A stretch of DNA of 64,000 nt from Mycogone perniciosa (taxonomy: Eukaryota; Ascomycota; Sordariomycetes; Hypocreales; Hypocreaceae), in assembly GCA_025331125.1 (NCBI GenBank), contig JAOALB010000113.1:62001-126000 (forward strand), written 5' to 3'. Below are positions 21,819 to 34,182 of the stretch, one piece after another. The notes beneath the pieces are model-generated. The model worked only from the letters and a program-made list of their open reading frames with translations. It was not told the DNA's origin and ran no database searches. Position numbers and translations under genes: made by a program. Position 1 is the first letter of the stretch. Each line of letters starts with the position of its first letter.

Positions 21819-22436
21819 TTTGATTTATAATCCTTACCAACCGTTGTTATTGCTGCGATAATACGCAGTATGACAGATATTCCTCACGACGCCCTTCATG
21901 TCACGGCTTTCTCTGCCTACTAGCGCCAATGGTGAAGAACCATAGCCACAAAGATATCCGGATTTAGACGGTCAAGAGACGGCTCATTGGCTAACAAAGG
22001 TTCTTTCCAGCCGGAGTTAAGCGACTTCGGAAATGCTGCACAAGATTACCAAATGGGAAGAAGAAAAAATGCACCATTTGTCTCCGCAACAAACTCGGAC
22101 ATGGAATTGGTGTTTCGGTACCGAGGTCCGCAAGTCCTGCGGCACTAGTACCATCAAGTTGAGATTCTGAGGGGTTTTGGCGGTTGGTTTGGGGGACGAA
22201 GGATGAACGGCATTGAGCCCCACAGCAGGTATTTGAATTAAGAAGATGGTGGGAAGATGGTGGGATCATGGCGTCACATACTTCCATCTCGTTGGATCTC
22301 GTATAAAGCTGCGAATCAACCCCGCCATCTATTCTCATTCGGGCAGCTATCTATCCCTCAGCTCAGCACATCAACAAGCTTCCGTCTGTACAGCTTGAGC
22401 ATCGATCGCCTCAGACACAGAAGAGAGACAGATACC
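21819..22436. promoter_or_regulatory. Intergenic and promoter of the dienelactone hydrolase locus
   Basis: A TATAAAG sequence at 22302-22308 lies about 135 nt upstream of the next start codon. No other gene is seen. Confidence 0.4.
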
Positions 22437-23365
22437 ATGGCGTCCAATCCTCCCGCAAAGTGCTGTTCTGTTGGCACCCTCCACGAATATGTCTTCACAC
22501 CTCGGCTATGCCCCGTCCGCCACAACTTTTGCCGCGATTTGAAGCCATAAAAATCCAAAAATACACAGCTAACATTCCTGTTATAGGGGCGAGGCCAAAG
22601 GCAAGGACGTCAAGATTGATGGCTCTATCGACGCCCACCTCGCCACTCCTCCCGAGGGCAAGGCGCACAAGGACGTCGGCATCCTCTTCTTGACTGACGT
22701 CATTGCCTCTGGCAGAACAGCAAGCTCTTAGCCGACAACTTCGCTTCCAAGGGCTACACCACGCTGGTCCCTGACCTGTTCTACAGAGATACAGTCAAGC
22801 TGAACGCGCCTCCCAATTTTGACTTCATGGCCTGGATAACCAAGGGCACGAACGGTGACAACCCTCACACTGCCGAGTTTGTCGACCCCATTGTCGAGAA
22901 GGCCATCAAAGCCCTCAAGGAGGAGTATGGCGTCAAGAAGATTGGTGCTGTAGGCTACTGCTTCGGCGCCAAGGTGAGTCCCCCAAATGAGTTTATCCTG
23001 CATGTTTTGGAACATGCACAGCTTACAACTCGATTCATCAGTATGTTGTCCGCCACTACAAGAACGGCATCGACGTTGGCTTCGTCGCCCACCCCTCTTT
23101 TGTCGAGGAGGCTGAGCTCGCTGCCATCACAGGCCCTTTCTCCATCGCCGCGGCCCAGACGGACGCCATCTTCCCCACCGAGAAACGACACAAGTCGGAG
23201 GAGATCCTCATCAAGACCGGGGTGCCGTTCCAGATCAACCTGTTTTCTGGCGTCAGTCACGGCTTCGCAGTCCACGGCGACATCAGCATCAAGGTCCAGA
23301 AGTTTGCCAAGGAGCAGGCTTTCTTCCAGGCTGTGGCGTGGTTCGATGAGCACTTAAGTACGTAA
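22437..23365 (+). pseudogene. Dienelactone hydrolase-like gene with a frameshift
   Basis: Three exons are recognisable (22437 to about 22490, about 22587-22973, 23042-23365). The protein has the alpha/beta hydrolase layout of the family: VGILFLTDVI, NSKLLADNFASKGYTTLVPDLF, the nucleophile loop GYCFGAK, an AAAQTDAIFP segment with the Asp, and GVSHGFAVHG with the His. Two defects are seen. At about 22711, after the codons for TDVI, one base is missing, shifting the frame and giving a TAG about 18 nt later. The first donor is also poor: the best-phased junction would start AT instead of GT, although a weak alternative GT-AG pair keeps phase. A sequencing error in the frameshift cannot be excluded. 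If intact it would be a small cytosolic hydrolase. Confidence 0.75.
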
Positions 23366-23975
23366 CTATCTAAGACAGTGAGGATACGGAGTTTGATGTA
23401 GAAATGGACTTGATTGTACATGGCGTTTTTTGTCATTAATTCAAGACTCATATGAGTGATAACTAAGACAATTCTCAGACTTGAAGCTCCACAAGTTCCC
23501 TTTAACATACAACCTAATTCAGACATGCTTGGCATTTCGGAATTAGCATTCGGTTTGGATCACCGTATTCCGTCCCTATGAATATTACTCGTATCTGCAT
23601 TTTGGTCTCTAGGTTCTCTCTCAACTAAGGCCATTTTAGGTAGCTAAACATGCATAAGTGTAGCCATGTGTAGCAGTTGCAAAGAAGCATCAATCGCTTT
23701 TCATTTTATTATACGAGGTACGAGGTACTGTAGGTCATATCAAGATCGTATAAACAGCCGCCTCAAGCTCACCACACGCGGGTAGAAGGAGTGATTACAG
23801 ATATTTGAACCTTGGCCGGTCTGAGTCATTGGCCGTATTATCTACTACTACTAGTTCTACCAGATACTACTTATATCATATCACAAAGTGCCCATCAATA
23901 ATTCCATCATCACCTACCGACGACTTTTATTCACTTGCAAAGCCATACTCCAATACTCTGTACAGGGCAGCCAGA
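23366..23975. other. Intergenic, no supported gene
   Basis: This is the 3' region of the hydrolase locus and the promoter of the CDC123-like gene. It contains only near-matches to the dispersed motif (for example about 23385). Confidence 0.35.
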
Positions 23976-24917
23976 ATGAGGTTCACGAGCGTTGATATCC
24001 AGGATGTGCAGCGAGATCTGGACACAGGCGTACCGACGAACTTCAACACCAACTTCCACACTGCGGAAGAGGCGCCAGACCTCCCAATCCCCACGGAGAT
24101 CCCCTATTCTTTCGAGAGATGGCTTCCGTTAATACTCGAGTCACGCGGTATTTCTGCATCGGACCTCCAAATCGTCTCTCTCTCGCGAGCGCAGGTCGGC
24201 GTTCTCGTCAAGGCTGCCTCAGCGTCTATTCATACCCGCGTGCTAAATCGGTCCTATGAGGAGGATCTTCGGGACGATGTGTATCCCGCCTTCAATAAGC
24301 TGACCGTCCCACCTGGAGGTCTCTTCATGCGTCTCGCGGCCTGCTCTGCAAAGGATGGCGCTCAGACAACGCCTGGGAAGGTGTCGCTCGACTCGGTTGA
24401 CGAGATCATCCTCCAGCTCACCACCTCCTTCAGGGCCTGGAGCGCGCTCTCCAATACACTGAGCCGCGGGGCTCAAGAAGCGCGCCTCTTTTTCCTCCCA
24501 TTCGACACGAGAATGAGGACCGAAAGAGAGTATCGCGTCTTCTGCGTCCCTGAAACGTTAAGGATCACTGCCGTCAGCCAGTACAAATGGCACAAGCCCT
24601 GGATTTTCGCCGAGAAAACACCAGACGAGAGGGAGCACCAGGCACAGACGATTCTCGACGGGATTAGCGGGGTTCACTCTGAGATCATTGCCCGTTTGCA
24701 CAAGCCTGGCGAGCATGAGATGGACGATCTTCTCCGGACGCAGGGCTTTACGTTTGATGTGCTCTACAACGAGGAGACGGGAGTGTGCGCACTGGTCGAG
24801 CTCAACACGTTTGGCGTGAGGAGTGCATGTGGTTCTTGTCTGTTCCAGTGGGTGAAGGACCGATCTGTGCTGTATGGGGAGGAGTCTGAGGATGTTGAAT
24901 TTCGGATTGTTCGTTGA
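23976..24917 (+). CDS. CDC123 (D123)-like protein
   Basis: A single-exon gene of 313 residues. The frame is open upstream, but the first ATG is at 23976 (MRFTSVDIQDVQRDLD). Matches to the D123 family are the N-terminal YSFERWLPLILESRG, then LFMRLAACSAKDG. REYRVFCVPETLRITAVSQYKWHKPW is followed by FTFDVLYNEETGVCALVELNTFG and SCLFQWVKD near the end. These correspond to the ATP-grasp-like core of Cdc123, a chaperone needed to assemble eIF2. The protein is somewhat shorter and more divergent than the orthologue expected in every fungus, so it may be a fungal paralogue and not Cdc123 itself. Confidence 0.75.
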   Translation: MRFTSVDIQDVQRDLDTGVPTNFNTNFHTAEEAPDLPIPTEIPYSFERWLPLILESRGISASDLQIVSLSRAQVGVLVKAASASIHTRVLNRSYEEDLRDDVYPAFNKLTVPPGGLFMRLAACSAKDGAQTTPGKVSLDSVDEIILQLTTSFRAWSALSNTLSRGAQEARLFFLPFDTRMRTEREYRVFCVPETLRITAVSQYKWHKPWIFAEKTPDEREHQAQTILDGISGVHSEIIARLHKPGEHEMDDLLRTQGFTFDVLYNEETGVCALVELNTFGVRSACGSCLFQWVKDRSVLYGEESEDVEFRIVR

Positions 24918-25203
24918 GCTGCTCGTTGAGTTGCTCTTTGAATGGTAGCTCAGTGAAGTAATAGTAGTAATAGAGCCCCCACCTTCTATAAAGTGCAGTA
25001 ATAGCGGCAAGCCACCCTGCCACCATACTATCCATACCAACTGAGAGGTAGTGCGCACCGCCCTAAATATCCTCGATCTTCAACCTGTCATCATCACTGT
25101 CCGTTTGAATCCCCTCCATTGGCCTCCTCCTTTGTGAGCTTTAGGCCCCTATGGCACCGCAGTCATACCCGCACAGAATGCTCGAGTAGAAGAAGCCTCG
25201 GCG

Positions 25204-28148
25204 ATGGCTGTAACCGCAAACCCGATCACCCCTCTGCCCGCGCCGTCGTTTGCACCGTCCGCCGCCCCGAGTCGGAAGAACTCGTCGTCAAGTTTACCAG
25301 CCATTTCGGCGGCAGATCAGCGCCTCGAGTCCAAGGAGGATGCGTCACACCAGTGCAGCAGCCCTGTAAATGGACGCTCGAAGAACCCGTGGACAGCGAC
25401 GCCCGGCGAAAACGGCGTGGCGGGGAGAAAGGACAGTGGTGACGGCGGCGAGTTGGCGAGACAGCGCAGCAGCAGTGGAACGATAAAGAAGACACACAGT
25501 CACGATAATGTGCAGCGGCTTTCGGCGGAAGAGATGAGAGAGCTCACCAGCTCGCCCAAATCACTCCCTATTGCCCCGGCGCCACCGCCGCGTTGGTCCA
25601 TCGACCCAGAGCAAACCGACTTCATTGCTGAACAGGAGGCCATTCGCCAGTCCCTGCTGAGGCAGCATGAGCCTAATGGCGTGGCCGTTGATGCGCGCAG
25701 TCCGGGTGTCTGGCTTGTTAGAGAACCCAGAGATGCATCGCGACGCTCGTTGCGTGCGCCAAGGACTGCGTCGACGCCGCCAACGAGTCGGTCATATCCC
25801 AGCGACGCTCCGTCAAGCACTACCTCTCCGCGACGATTCTCGTCCAACCCAGCGGGCCGGCCCCAAAGCTTGCAGTTGAGTCTCGATGGTAGCGCCTCAA
25901 ATGCAAATGGGACTGTAGCGCCAGCAATCAAGACAGGCCCGGCAAGCCTTGGACCACAGCCTGTAACCTCGTCTGGTTCGGGCCTTCGCCCACCATCTCC
26001 GATACCGCCCATAATTCCACTCCCACCAATGTCGATACACACGCATCTTCAGCTCGAGCTAGCTGCGCAGCGACCCAACCCTCTCTACATCTACCAATCA
26101 CATACTAACGACCCCCCTTACGAATCACACGCTGTCAAGTTCGAGCGCCTCAAGAATGTCCTGTTGATCCCTCCTTTTCTTGAGCGGACACTGTACTTTG
26201 GCGCCCTTGCCTGTCTGGACGCATGGCTGCATACTTTCACCATTCTTCCCATCAGGTTTATCATCGCCGTGGCGGTCCTGGTCCGATGGTGGATTTACCT
26301 CCTTCTCAAGGAAGTTAAGTGGCTAGTTGGCTATGTCTGGTACGGAGTGGGCAGGTTGTGGAAGCGAGGGCAAACTAATCGGTCTCGTAGTATTAGTGAT
26401 GTCTCCGACAGTGCGAGATCGCGGAGCTGTAGCAGAGCAAGCGATGCTTCAACTGACGGTAGGGCAACGTCTCGTGTTCGCCGGCGTCAAAACGGAAGCC
26501 GTGCGGGCTCGCGTGCCCGCAATATGGACGTCACGAAAATATCGATCCAGGCTCGCGACCCAGGTCCCAAGTCTGGCACATTCCGCCATCGAAGGACGAA
26601 GTCGATGCCATCTAATCTCTCCTCCTTCCACAAAGCGGATCTTCTCCAAGGTGCTGTCATTATATGCAGCTCGCTTGTGCTGATGAAGTTGGATGCCAGT
26701 CGGATGTATCACCTTATTCGCGCTCAGTCTGCAATCAAGTTGTACGTTGTGTACAACATCCTTGAAGTTGGGGATCGGCTTCTGTCAGCAATAGGTCAAG
26801 ATATCCTTGAGTGTCTCTTCAGCGCCGAGACACTGTCTCGCAATTCGTCTGGCCGCTCTAAGATTCTGCTGCCGTTGGGCATGTTCATCCTCGCATTGGC
26901 TTACAATTGTCTTCATTCCGTTGCGCTCTACTACCAAGTCATCACGCTCAATGTGGCCGTCAACTCATATTCCAATGCCCTCCTGACGCTCCTACTCTCC
27001 AACCAGTTCGTCGAAATCAAGAGCACGGTTTTCAAACGATTTGACAAGGATAGCGTGTTTCAGCTGACATGTGCCGACATTGTAGAGCGATTTCACCTCT
27101 GGGTCATGCTTCTCATTATCGGCATGCGGAACATCGTCGAAGTCGGCGGCTTATCTGTACCGGGTGCAGGAATGAGTGAGAGCTTCACCAAGACAGCGCC
27201 GTTGCATTCTCCATCCATTCTCCCACACAGCTTCACCGTACTGCCGTCCTGGATAATGTCAGGAGAAGTGCTCTCGCCGTTCTTCATCGTTGTTGGCAGT
27301 GAGATGCTGGTCGACACGATCAAGCACGCATATGTGACCAAGTTTAACAACATCAAGCCCAAGTTTTATAGCAGAATCCTGGACATCTTGTGCAAAGACT
27401 ACTATACGAATGTGAGTGATGCAGAATGCTATGCTACGGTATTGCCCAATACTGACCAAACCCCTCGTAGGCATTCACCACCCCTTCCCTCACGCGAAGA
27501 CTTGGACTTGCTGTCATTCCCCTCTCGTGCCTCTTTATCCGTGCCTCAATCCAGACATATCACATGCTCATCTCTACGCATATACCGATGCCGCTGCCAC
27601 CATCGACCCAGACATCTCTGACTGCAGAATCCGCCGTACCCTCTTCTCCCGCCATGATTGCCGCGCTGAGCCGCTTCGATTCGCTTATTCGGGACTCACT
27701 GGGACGAGCAACCTATGGATATCCTTATGGCTCGCCATTGAATTCTCGGCCATGGTACTCGTGGACCTCAGATGACGTCATTGCGGCACTGACCATGGTC
27801 GTCGTCTTCTTTATCATCTTTCTCGTCCTGCTTATCCTCAAGTTACTCCTCGGCATGGTACTACTCAAGTATTCACGAAATCGCTATGCCAAAATGAAAC
27901 AGAACGAGGCGCTCGTAGCCGCCGGCAAGGCAGAGTACGACAACTACAATGCCCAAGGGAAAAGAGTCGGTGGATTTGGCCACGTCGAAGTCGGCGAGGA
28001 CAGGTCCCGCTGGATCAACGCCGATCCCACCGAGGGATTAAAACAAACCAAGAAGGGGAAGGGCTCCGCCCCTTCTGACGATAAATCTTCGGAGGGTGGT
28101 TATCAGGGCGTGTTTCGATATGAAATGGTTGCGAAGCGCATTTGGTAG
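25204..28148 (+). CDS. TAPT1/Emp65-type multi-pass membrane protein
   Basis: Two exons, 25204-27411 and 27471-28148 (59-nt intron, GTGAGT...GTAG, with an actgac branch), encode 961 residues. The first 270 residues are Ser/Pro-rich and disordered. The TAPT1 domain begins at PLYIYQSHTNDPPYESHAVKF-type sequence near 295 and includes LKNVLLIPPFLERTLYFGAL, several hydrophobic helices, and LYVVYNILEVGDRLLSAIGQD with VNSYSNALLTLLLSNQFVEIK, the most conserved part of the family. A further helix pair (VVVFFIIFLVLLILKLLLG) and a charged tail follow. Yeast Emp65 works in the ER with Slp1 to protect folding proteins; animal TAPT1 is linked to ciliogenesis. Confidence 0.9.
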
Positions 28149-28759
28149 GGCGTTGTTTCATACTTTTTTTTGGTTTTGGTTTTTTCTTCTATTTTTACAC
28201 CCTTTGGGAGAGGCGTTTGCTGGATGCTGCGGCCTTTATTTGTATGATTGACGCATTTACGGTGGCATAGGGCATTGGAGTGTTAGATATAGGAAATCAT
28301 ATGGGAAATACAGGCGAAAATAGATTGTTCTTAAGAACGAACAGTCGTGCATACAACTTCGTAAACAACCTCCCATCTCCTGTTCCACCACTACTAAGAG
28401 GTATGACGTATTATCAAGGTGCTACCTGACGATGCAATACTACATACAGGGAGCGGGCTGCAGGTACGGGTCCTGTGCATGTGTAATGTTGGCCTGCATA
28501 TGGAGTATGGAGTATAAGAATTACCTGAATAGTCACAGTGCATGGGTACAAAGTAGACCGATGCATAGGTAGTCGCATTCAATTCACTCGAGAGTACGGA
28601 GTAGAGCTCTTGTTGAATCCAGTCTGTAAATTCATATCAAACTCTATACTTAATCATTCTATTAAACTTTTAATATACCCTCAACCTGCTGTTTTGCTCA
28701 TCAAAATGGGTATAGGTCGTATCTTCATTTCCTCATCACCTGTCAATCATGGTATCCAT
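28149..28759. other. Convergent 3' regions
   Basis: Terminators of the TAPT1 gene and KAP123. It contains a TACGGAGTA copy at 28595-28603 and the decayed double form TATGGAGTATGGAGTATA near 28499. Confidence 0.4.
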
Positions 28760-31700
28760 TTACTGCGATACGCCGGCCAGCTGCAGCAAACCGGGGTTGT
28801 TCGCCAGCAAGTCTGGCTTGGCTTTGTACAACACCTGAACGGTCTGGGACAGAATCTGGCGCGTCTGTGGCTCAAGCTGCTCTTCAGGAGGTCCAAGAAC
28901 CTTCTCGAAGATGCCAATCAGCTGGGGAGTCAGCTGCTGGACAGTCTCATTGGATTGGTTATCTATCGGCAAAGTTAGCAACCCCTCTAGTTATAGATTC
29001 CATCACGCCAATACTTACAGAGAGTGTAGATGCACTGGTAGATAGGCTCATTCTCCTCGTACTCCTCCTGAAGGGGCAGGGTAGCTACAACAGCAGGAAG
29101 AGCCTGAGCGACGAATCCGGCATCGGCATGCTTCATCATCATACGGGAGAGTGCACCAGAGACGTTGTCAGTGATGCGCATTTCGCGCATAGCCAACAGC
29201 GGCTCAAGCTTCTCCCACAGCTGAGGGAACATAGGAATAGTCTTCTCCGTGTCGGTTGAGTTGAAGACCAGCAGGCCAACAGCGTAGGCTGCGTTGGACT
29301 TGGTCAAGGCATCCGGATCCGACAGGCGTCGCAAGAGAGCCTGTCCGACAGACACAGTGTAGGGAGTAATGGCCTCACCAGTGTACTTGGTGATCTCAGC
29401 AATGGTGCCCACGGCCGTCGAACGGTGAAGGTCCTCGGTGGAGCTAGCCAGCTTGAGAATGGGCTTCTCGAAGATCTTCCACAGCTCGCCAAAGGCAGGG
29501 CCCAGAGCAGCAGCAAGACCCACGACAACGTCCAAAGCGGTGTCAATTGCGAGCCAGTCATACTCTGAGGATCCAGCATCAACTTCCTGTTCCTCGTCCT
29601 CCTCGCCGAGATCCAGCTGACAAGGGTGCGAACGAGTGATGAGAAGACTGACGACAGAGATGACCTCCTGCAGCATACCGTCCTGGGAAGTCAAGACCGC
29701 AGGGCCACATGCCTTGAGGGTAGCGGCAACGTTGCGGTTGATGTCAGTAACAACAGACCTATTTCCTGGTTAGCGCCAAATCCTAACAAAATATTGACGC
29801 AGAACATGTGAGGAAAATTATCAAAGTCAGACGTGATTAGACGCGTTCTCAGCAAGTGCATTTGCATCTGAGTGAGCTGGGCATAACGCAAGGTTGTCAT
29901 CATGTAGAGAAATGAAGGCTTTAAGAAAAAGAAAACAATGGATACATACCGATCGCTGTCGTTGGCCCAGATAGTCAGGGTAGACTCATACAGGGTTTGG
30001 CCAATAGTAATGATGGACGCAGGAGGTGTGGGCTTCGGGGGCATGCCAGCCTCCCACTTAACACCAGCACCCTCTTCCCAAACTTGGAAGACGCGGGCGT
30101 AGGTTCGCCAAAGGGTGGAGATAGCTGTCTTGCGGCAGCCTTCATAGTCGTGGTCGGTGAAAGGCACAACCTTCTCGATGGTCATCTCAACGTAGGCCTC
30201 GAGGTTGTTGCCGTTGCAGGAGTTGGAGATGACGTCGCCGAGGACATCGAGGGCAATCTCCTGCTCCATTGCAATGGCGGTCACACCACCAGCAAGATCT
30301 TGGAGGTCTTCCAGGTCATCCCACTCGTCCTCACCGCCGCTAGCGATGGTAAGGTCTTCCTCAGTTTGAGCCTTGACCTTGATTCGCTTACCACCCACAA
30401 CAACGGTGCCATTGTCAAGCTGGCTAGGATCAACACCAGGAATGTCGAGCTCTTCCTCCTCAAGCTCCAAAGAGGCGAAAATGCCCTTGAAGACGCCCTC
30501 GAGGAAATGCTCGAATTGCTCGTGGTAAACCTTGGAGAGGTTAGACCAAAGGATGAAACTGGTCTCCTTTAATCTGGGGTTGTCCAGGCCCAAAGCCTCC
30601 TCGCTGGCCTTCATCAGGTCCATGACGTAGGGCTGGAAAGCCTCGGGGCCAACAGCCAGAGCAATGCGGCCCAGGCTGTCGCAGGTCGAGCTCCTCAGGT
30701 TCATGGCCTCCTCACTGTCCTTGATCATGACGAGCTGACCCAGGGACTTCATGACACCCTCAAAGTAAGGCTGGAACTCCTTCTCCATGGATGATGCAAT
30801 TGCACCAATGGCCGATGCGGCGGCAGCCTTGACACCGTAGTCTTCGTGCTCAAGCAGCTTAACCATGGGGCCGATCAGACTAGGTCCATATTGAGCCATG
30901 ATCTGGGTGTCGATGCCATCGCCAAAGGTATCCAGGGCGCCACAAGCACATCGGATAATGCTGACGTTGGTCTTGTCTGAGCCGGCTTGAGAAGCCGATT
31001 CCAAGTTCTTCAGGACGGCCTCAATGATCTTCTCATGGTGCGAGGCCATCTCGTCGGCCATCTCCTCGGCAAGATGGATCAGACCAACCAGAGCCGCATG
31101 CCTGACCTTGATCTCTGAGTCGCAAAGCAGGCTGATGATGGCAGGGAGAAGCGGCTGCAATTGAGTAGAGATAAAATCAGGAGCGCCCTCAGCAGCGTTG
31201 CCAAGTGCCAGCATAGCGGCCATTCGGTAACGGGGGTCCTGGTGGCTGGCAAAGGCAGGGAACTGCTCGAGGAGGGGCACGATGACCTGTCGAGGAGGCA
31301 GCTCGTTGGCAAGCTGGTCGATGAGGCTAATAGCAACCCGAGCAGGTGACATATCCTCCTCATCATCGGAGTCCAGATCAATGACAATGTGCATAGCCTT
31401 GACCATCAACTCAGCACCGAGATCCTTCATGCCCTGGATCTTCATGCGACGGAATCGGACAGTCTGGATGAGGAAGCCAAGGGCCTGGGAACGAGGATCA
31501 TCTTCAGCATTTGTGTTACCGGCAAGTTCAATCATGAACATGAGCAGATCTCGCAGGTGAACGGCAAGAAGAGCGGAGTCGTAAGCGATGAACGAGTGGA
31601 AGACATCGAAGACGATGCTGTAGCTCTCCTCATCACCAGCCTCAACGGTAGCCTTGAGAATGTTGACCAAGCTGGGGACGAAGCCCTGCATGGCCTGAAG

Positions 31701-32402
31701 GGCCTGGGGGTCCTCATCGGGGTCAATGATCATCAGGATAGCACCAATGGCCCGGACAATGTTCATGCGAACCTCCTTGCTGTCAGGGTCCTCAATACGG
31801 GACTGGAACAGTTGCAGGAGTTGGCTGGTGTGGTCACTGAAGTGCTGAGGATCATCCTCAAGCATGGCATACAGGACGAATGAGCCAACCTCCCGGGAGA
31901 CGACATTGTCGCTTGTGTTGAGAGGCAGGAGTTGCTTCAGGAAATCCTCGCCCTCGCCATGCTCCATGTCGACACCGACAATGCCGGCAACCAGACGCGC
32001 CAGGGAGTGGCGGTTGGCAGACGACGTCTCCTTGAGAGTACCCTCAAGAAGGTGTGCGCGAACAAGCGGCTTCTTATCCTGTGGTGTTCGTTTCCAGTGC
32101 TTGGTCACCAGCCGCAGGGCCTGGACAGATGCCTGTTGTCGAACGGCATTGTCGCTGTGTGTGAGGGCAATCTCGATGAGCAGAAGAAGAGACTCGGGCT
32201 GGGAGTAGTAGTTCTTCTGGAGGTCGGCAGTAACAGCCTTGACCTGTTCCGTGTTGGCTGTGGAGGCAGAGCGTCAGTAGGGCTCGCTTCGCTTGTGTCT
32301 TGTTGTGGCCCGCGTTCAAGAGCAATGAGCGATGCACAGGAAACACGAGCACGTACGAACTTGGCTGGCCTGCAGCAACTGAGCGAGCTTATCCTTGTCC
32401 AT
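28760..32402 (-). CDS. KAP123: Karyopherin beta, Kap123/importin-4 type
   Basis: Four exons (32357-32402, 29950-32257, 29019-29758, 28760-28962) encode 1098 residues. Introns are 99, 191 and 56 nt, and all junctions are in phase. The first exon codes for only 15 residues (MDKDKLAQLLQASQV). The protein is a solenoid of HEAT repeats with an importin-beta N-terminal region (DNAVRQQASVQALRLV), conserved RYRMAAMLALGNAAEGAPDF, HEDYGVKAAAASAIGAIA, an acidic loop (EDEWDDLEDLQDL) and YTGEAITPYTVSVGQALL near the end. Kap123 imports ribosomal proteins and histones into the nucleus, which fits the ribosome-biogenesis genes found further right (REI1, SRP40). Confidence 0.95.
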
Positions 32403-32944
32403 CTTGACGAGTCTTGGAAGCACAGCGACCAAGGACGAGATGAGAAAAAATGGCACAAGGGTTGTTGTGTGAAGAGAAAAGAAAGAAAAAATTGTTGGAA
32501 CTGGAGGGGACGAAAAAAATATTGACGTCGGGGTCTCCAACCAAAATGGACTGCCCCGCTCCGCCGAGGGGTCCATTGAAATTTGGGCCCCAGTGAGCGA
32601 CAAAAATCTCATCAGTGGCCATTGGCCCACGCGGACAGGTCATTTGGCCTGTGGTGTCGGTGTGTTAGCCGCCTAGGTGGAGGCTTAGGCTTGGTGCCGA
32701 GAAATAACCGCCTTGAGTATCATGTCGATACGACCCGTGGCTGAGCGAGCGCTGACGCAGTACAGTAGCGTGATCAATGGAGCCTTGATTAATACTATTA
32801 GATTGAAACAAGAGGTCAATCCCGTTCAGAGTGCCAGCAGAAAATCCCGTGATATTGACAATGGTCCGAGCTTGCAGCCCGTTTGTGCTCAAGCTCTCCT
32901 AACAGAGGGAAACGACCATGCTGCTCAGCTGTGCTGTCTAGCAC
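32403..32944. other. KAP123 promoter and LysM gene 3' region
   Basis: Both neighbours are on the reverse strand. A short forward frame here has no domain. A pyrimidine/purine-rich leader is seen next to KAP123. Confidence 0.35.
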
Positions 32945-33457
32945 TTAGGTAGACAAGCAAATCTTAGAGCCCACCCTGAGTTTATCACAGTCGAGCCCTG
33001 GATTATGGCTAACCATCTCATCAACAGTGATGCCTTCACTTTGAGCCAATGCCCAGCACGTGTCACCTGTGTGGACCGTTAGACTGCGTCCCGGACAGGC
33101 AACAGCCGGCGGCTGAGACTCGTTTTCCGATGGTGCGCTCCGGCCCAGAAACCAGAAAAGCAATATCAGACACAGTCCAATGAGAACCCCAAAGTTGAGG
33201 AACGGCCTCATATCGTTTCGCCACGATGGCTTCGGGGTGCTCTCGGTCAACAAGAACGGATCCGTGTCATTAGAGTCCTCGAGAGAACCATCGCCAACTC
33301 GGGTGAGTCTGCCGTACTCGCAGCCAGGGGCGGACTCCCAGTAACTGCCGTCGGCGTCCTGGAAGGTGTAGACTTGAGTGTCGGCATCGTAACCCACCCG
33401 GGTCATGCCATGAGGGAGGCGCTCCTCGTCGGTGTCGTAATGCGAAGCTCGAGGCAT
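32945..33457 (-). CDS. Membrane-anchored LysM-domain protein
   Basis: A single-exon gene of 170 residues from the ATG at 33457 (MPRASHYDTDEERLP). The longer open frame upstream has no better ATG. The N-terminal half is cytosolic-looking, with VGYDADTQVYTFQDADGSYWE, a motif typical of this fungal family. One transmembrane helix follows (FGVLIGLCLILLFWFLG, about 90-106), and the C-terminal half is one LysM domain (about 124-168, HTGDTCWALAQSEGITVDEM to GSKICL) with four cysteines. LysM modules bind chitin or peptidoglycan sugars. The topology suggests a type II membrane protein presenting LysM outside or in the lumen, unlike secreted LysM effectors. Confidence 0.85.
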   Translation of the reverse strand: MPRASHYDTDEERLPHGMTRVGYDADTQVYTFQDADGSYWESAPGCEYGRLTRVGDGSLEDSNDTDPFLLTESTPKPSWRNDMRPFLNFGVLIGLCLILLFWFLGRSAPSENESQPPAVACPGRSLTVHTGDTCWALAQSEGITVDEMVSHNPGLDCDKLRVGSKICLST

Positions 33458-34182
33458 TGTTGCGATGTGGTTGGGAGAATAGTGATAACGAGGAATAGCA
33501 AGGATTTCAAGTCCAGTCAATGGCGGGTGTGCAAACAGCAGGCTGTTGCTGTTGCTGTTGCTGTCTTGATGGTGTTTGCTTGTGCATGTTGAAAGGAGGA
33601 AGAAGAGGAACAAGGAGACGGAGAGGTCGGAGGCTGAAGAGGCGAAGCAAGGAAGAATGGAAACATAGCCGAAACATCGAGAGCTTCGGCGCCTTTTGTA
33701 CCCTTTGTTAGCCAGGATCCACTGAGGGTCACGTAATATTACACGACTGCGTTATCTGTCGTAACCAGCCATCTTTAGTATCGGTACAACCCAGGGTCTT
33801 GCCTCTTCTGGACAGCTATCCACAGCACTAATAAGCCACAGCACTAATAAGCCACAGCAGTACTTCGTAAGAGCACTAGTAGTAATCAGCCACCAAGGCG
33901 GCCTGTCAGCCTCCACCTCAGCATCTCACTCAAATCGCAGCATCATCTCGGAACTAACCTACAAGACTCGTATAATTTCGGCGCGTCCGCTACCGATTAG
34001 AAGACCTAAAGAACGGCACAGAATTGGAGCCATGGCTTGGTCCATTATGACGCGGACAGTATTCTGTACATGTCATATGCCTGCTCCATGAGTGCAATTT
34101 TCTGTTCCTTTCTTATCTTCAGTTTTAGACTACGGGATGTCAAGCAGCTCAACTCATCTATAATCCGGACGAAAATTTGCGA
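33458..34182. promoter_or_regulatory. Divergent promoter region between the LysM gene and the Zn2Cys6 gene
   Basis: The 725 bp hold a TTGCTG hexamer-type microsatellite (33541-33564) in the LysM leader and the 16-bp tandem repeat listed separately. No gene is seen. Confidence 0.45.
33821..33862. repeat. 16-bp tandem repeat, about 2.6 copies
   Basis: The unit CACAGCACTAATAAGC is present at 33821-33836 and 33837-33852 without mismatch, followed by the partial copy CACAGCAGTA. It lies in the divergent promoter region. Confidence 0.85.
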
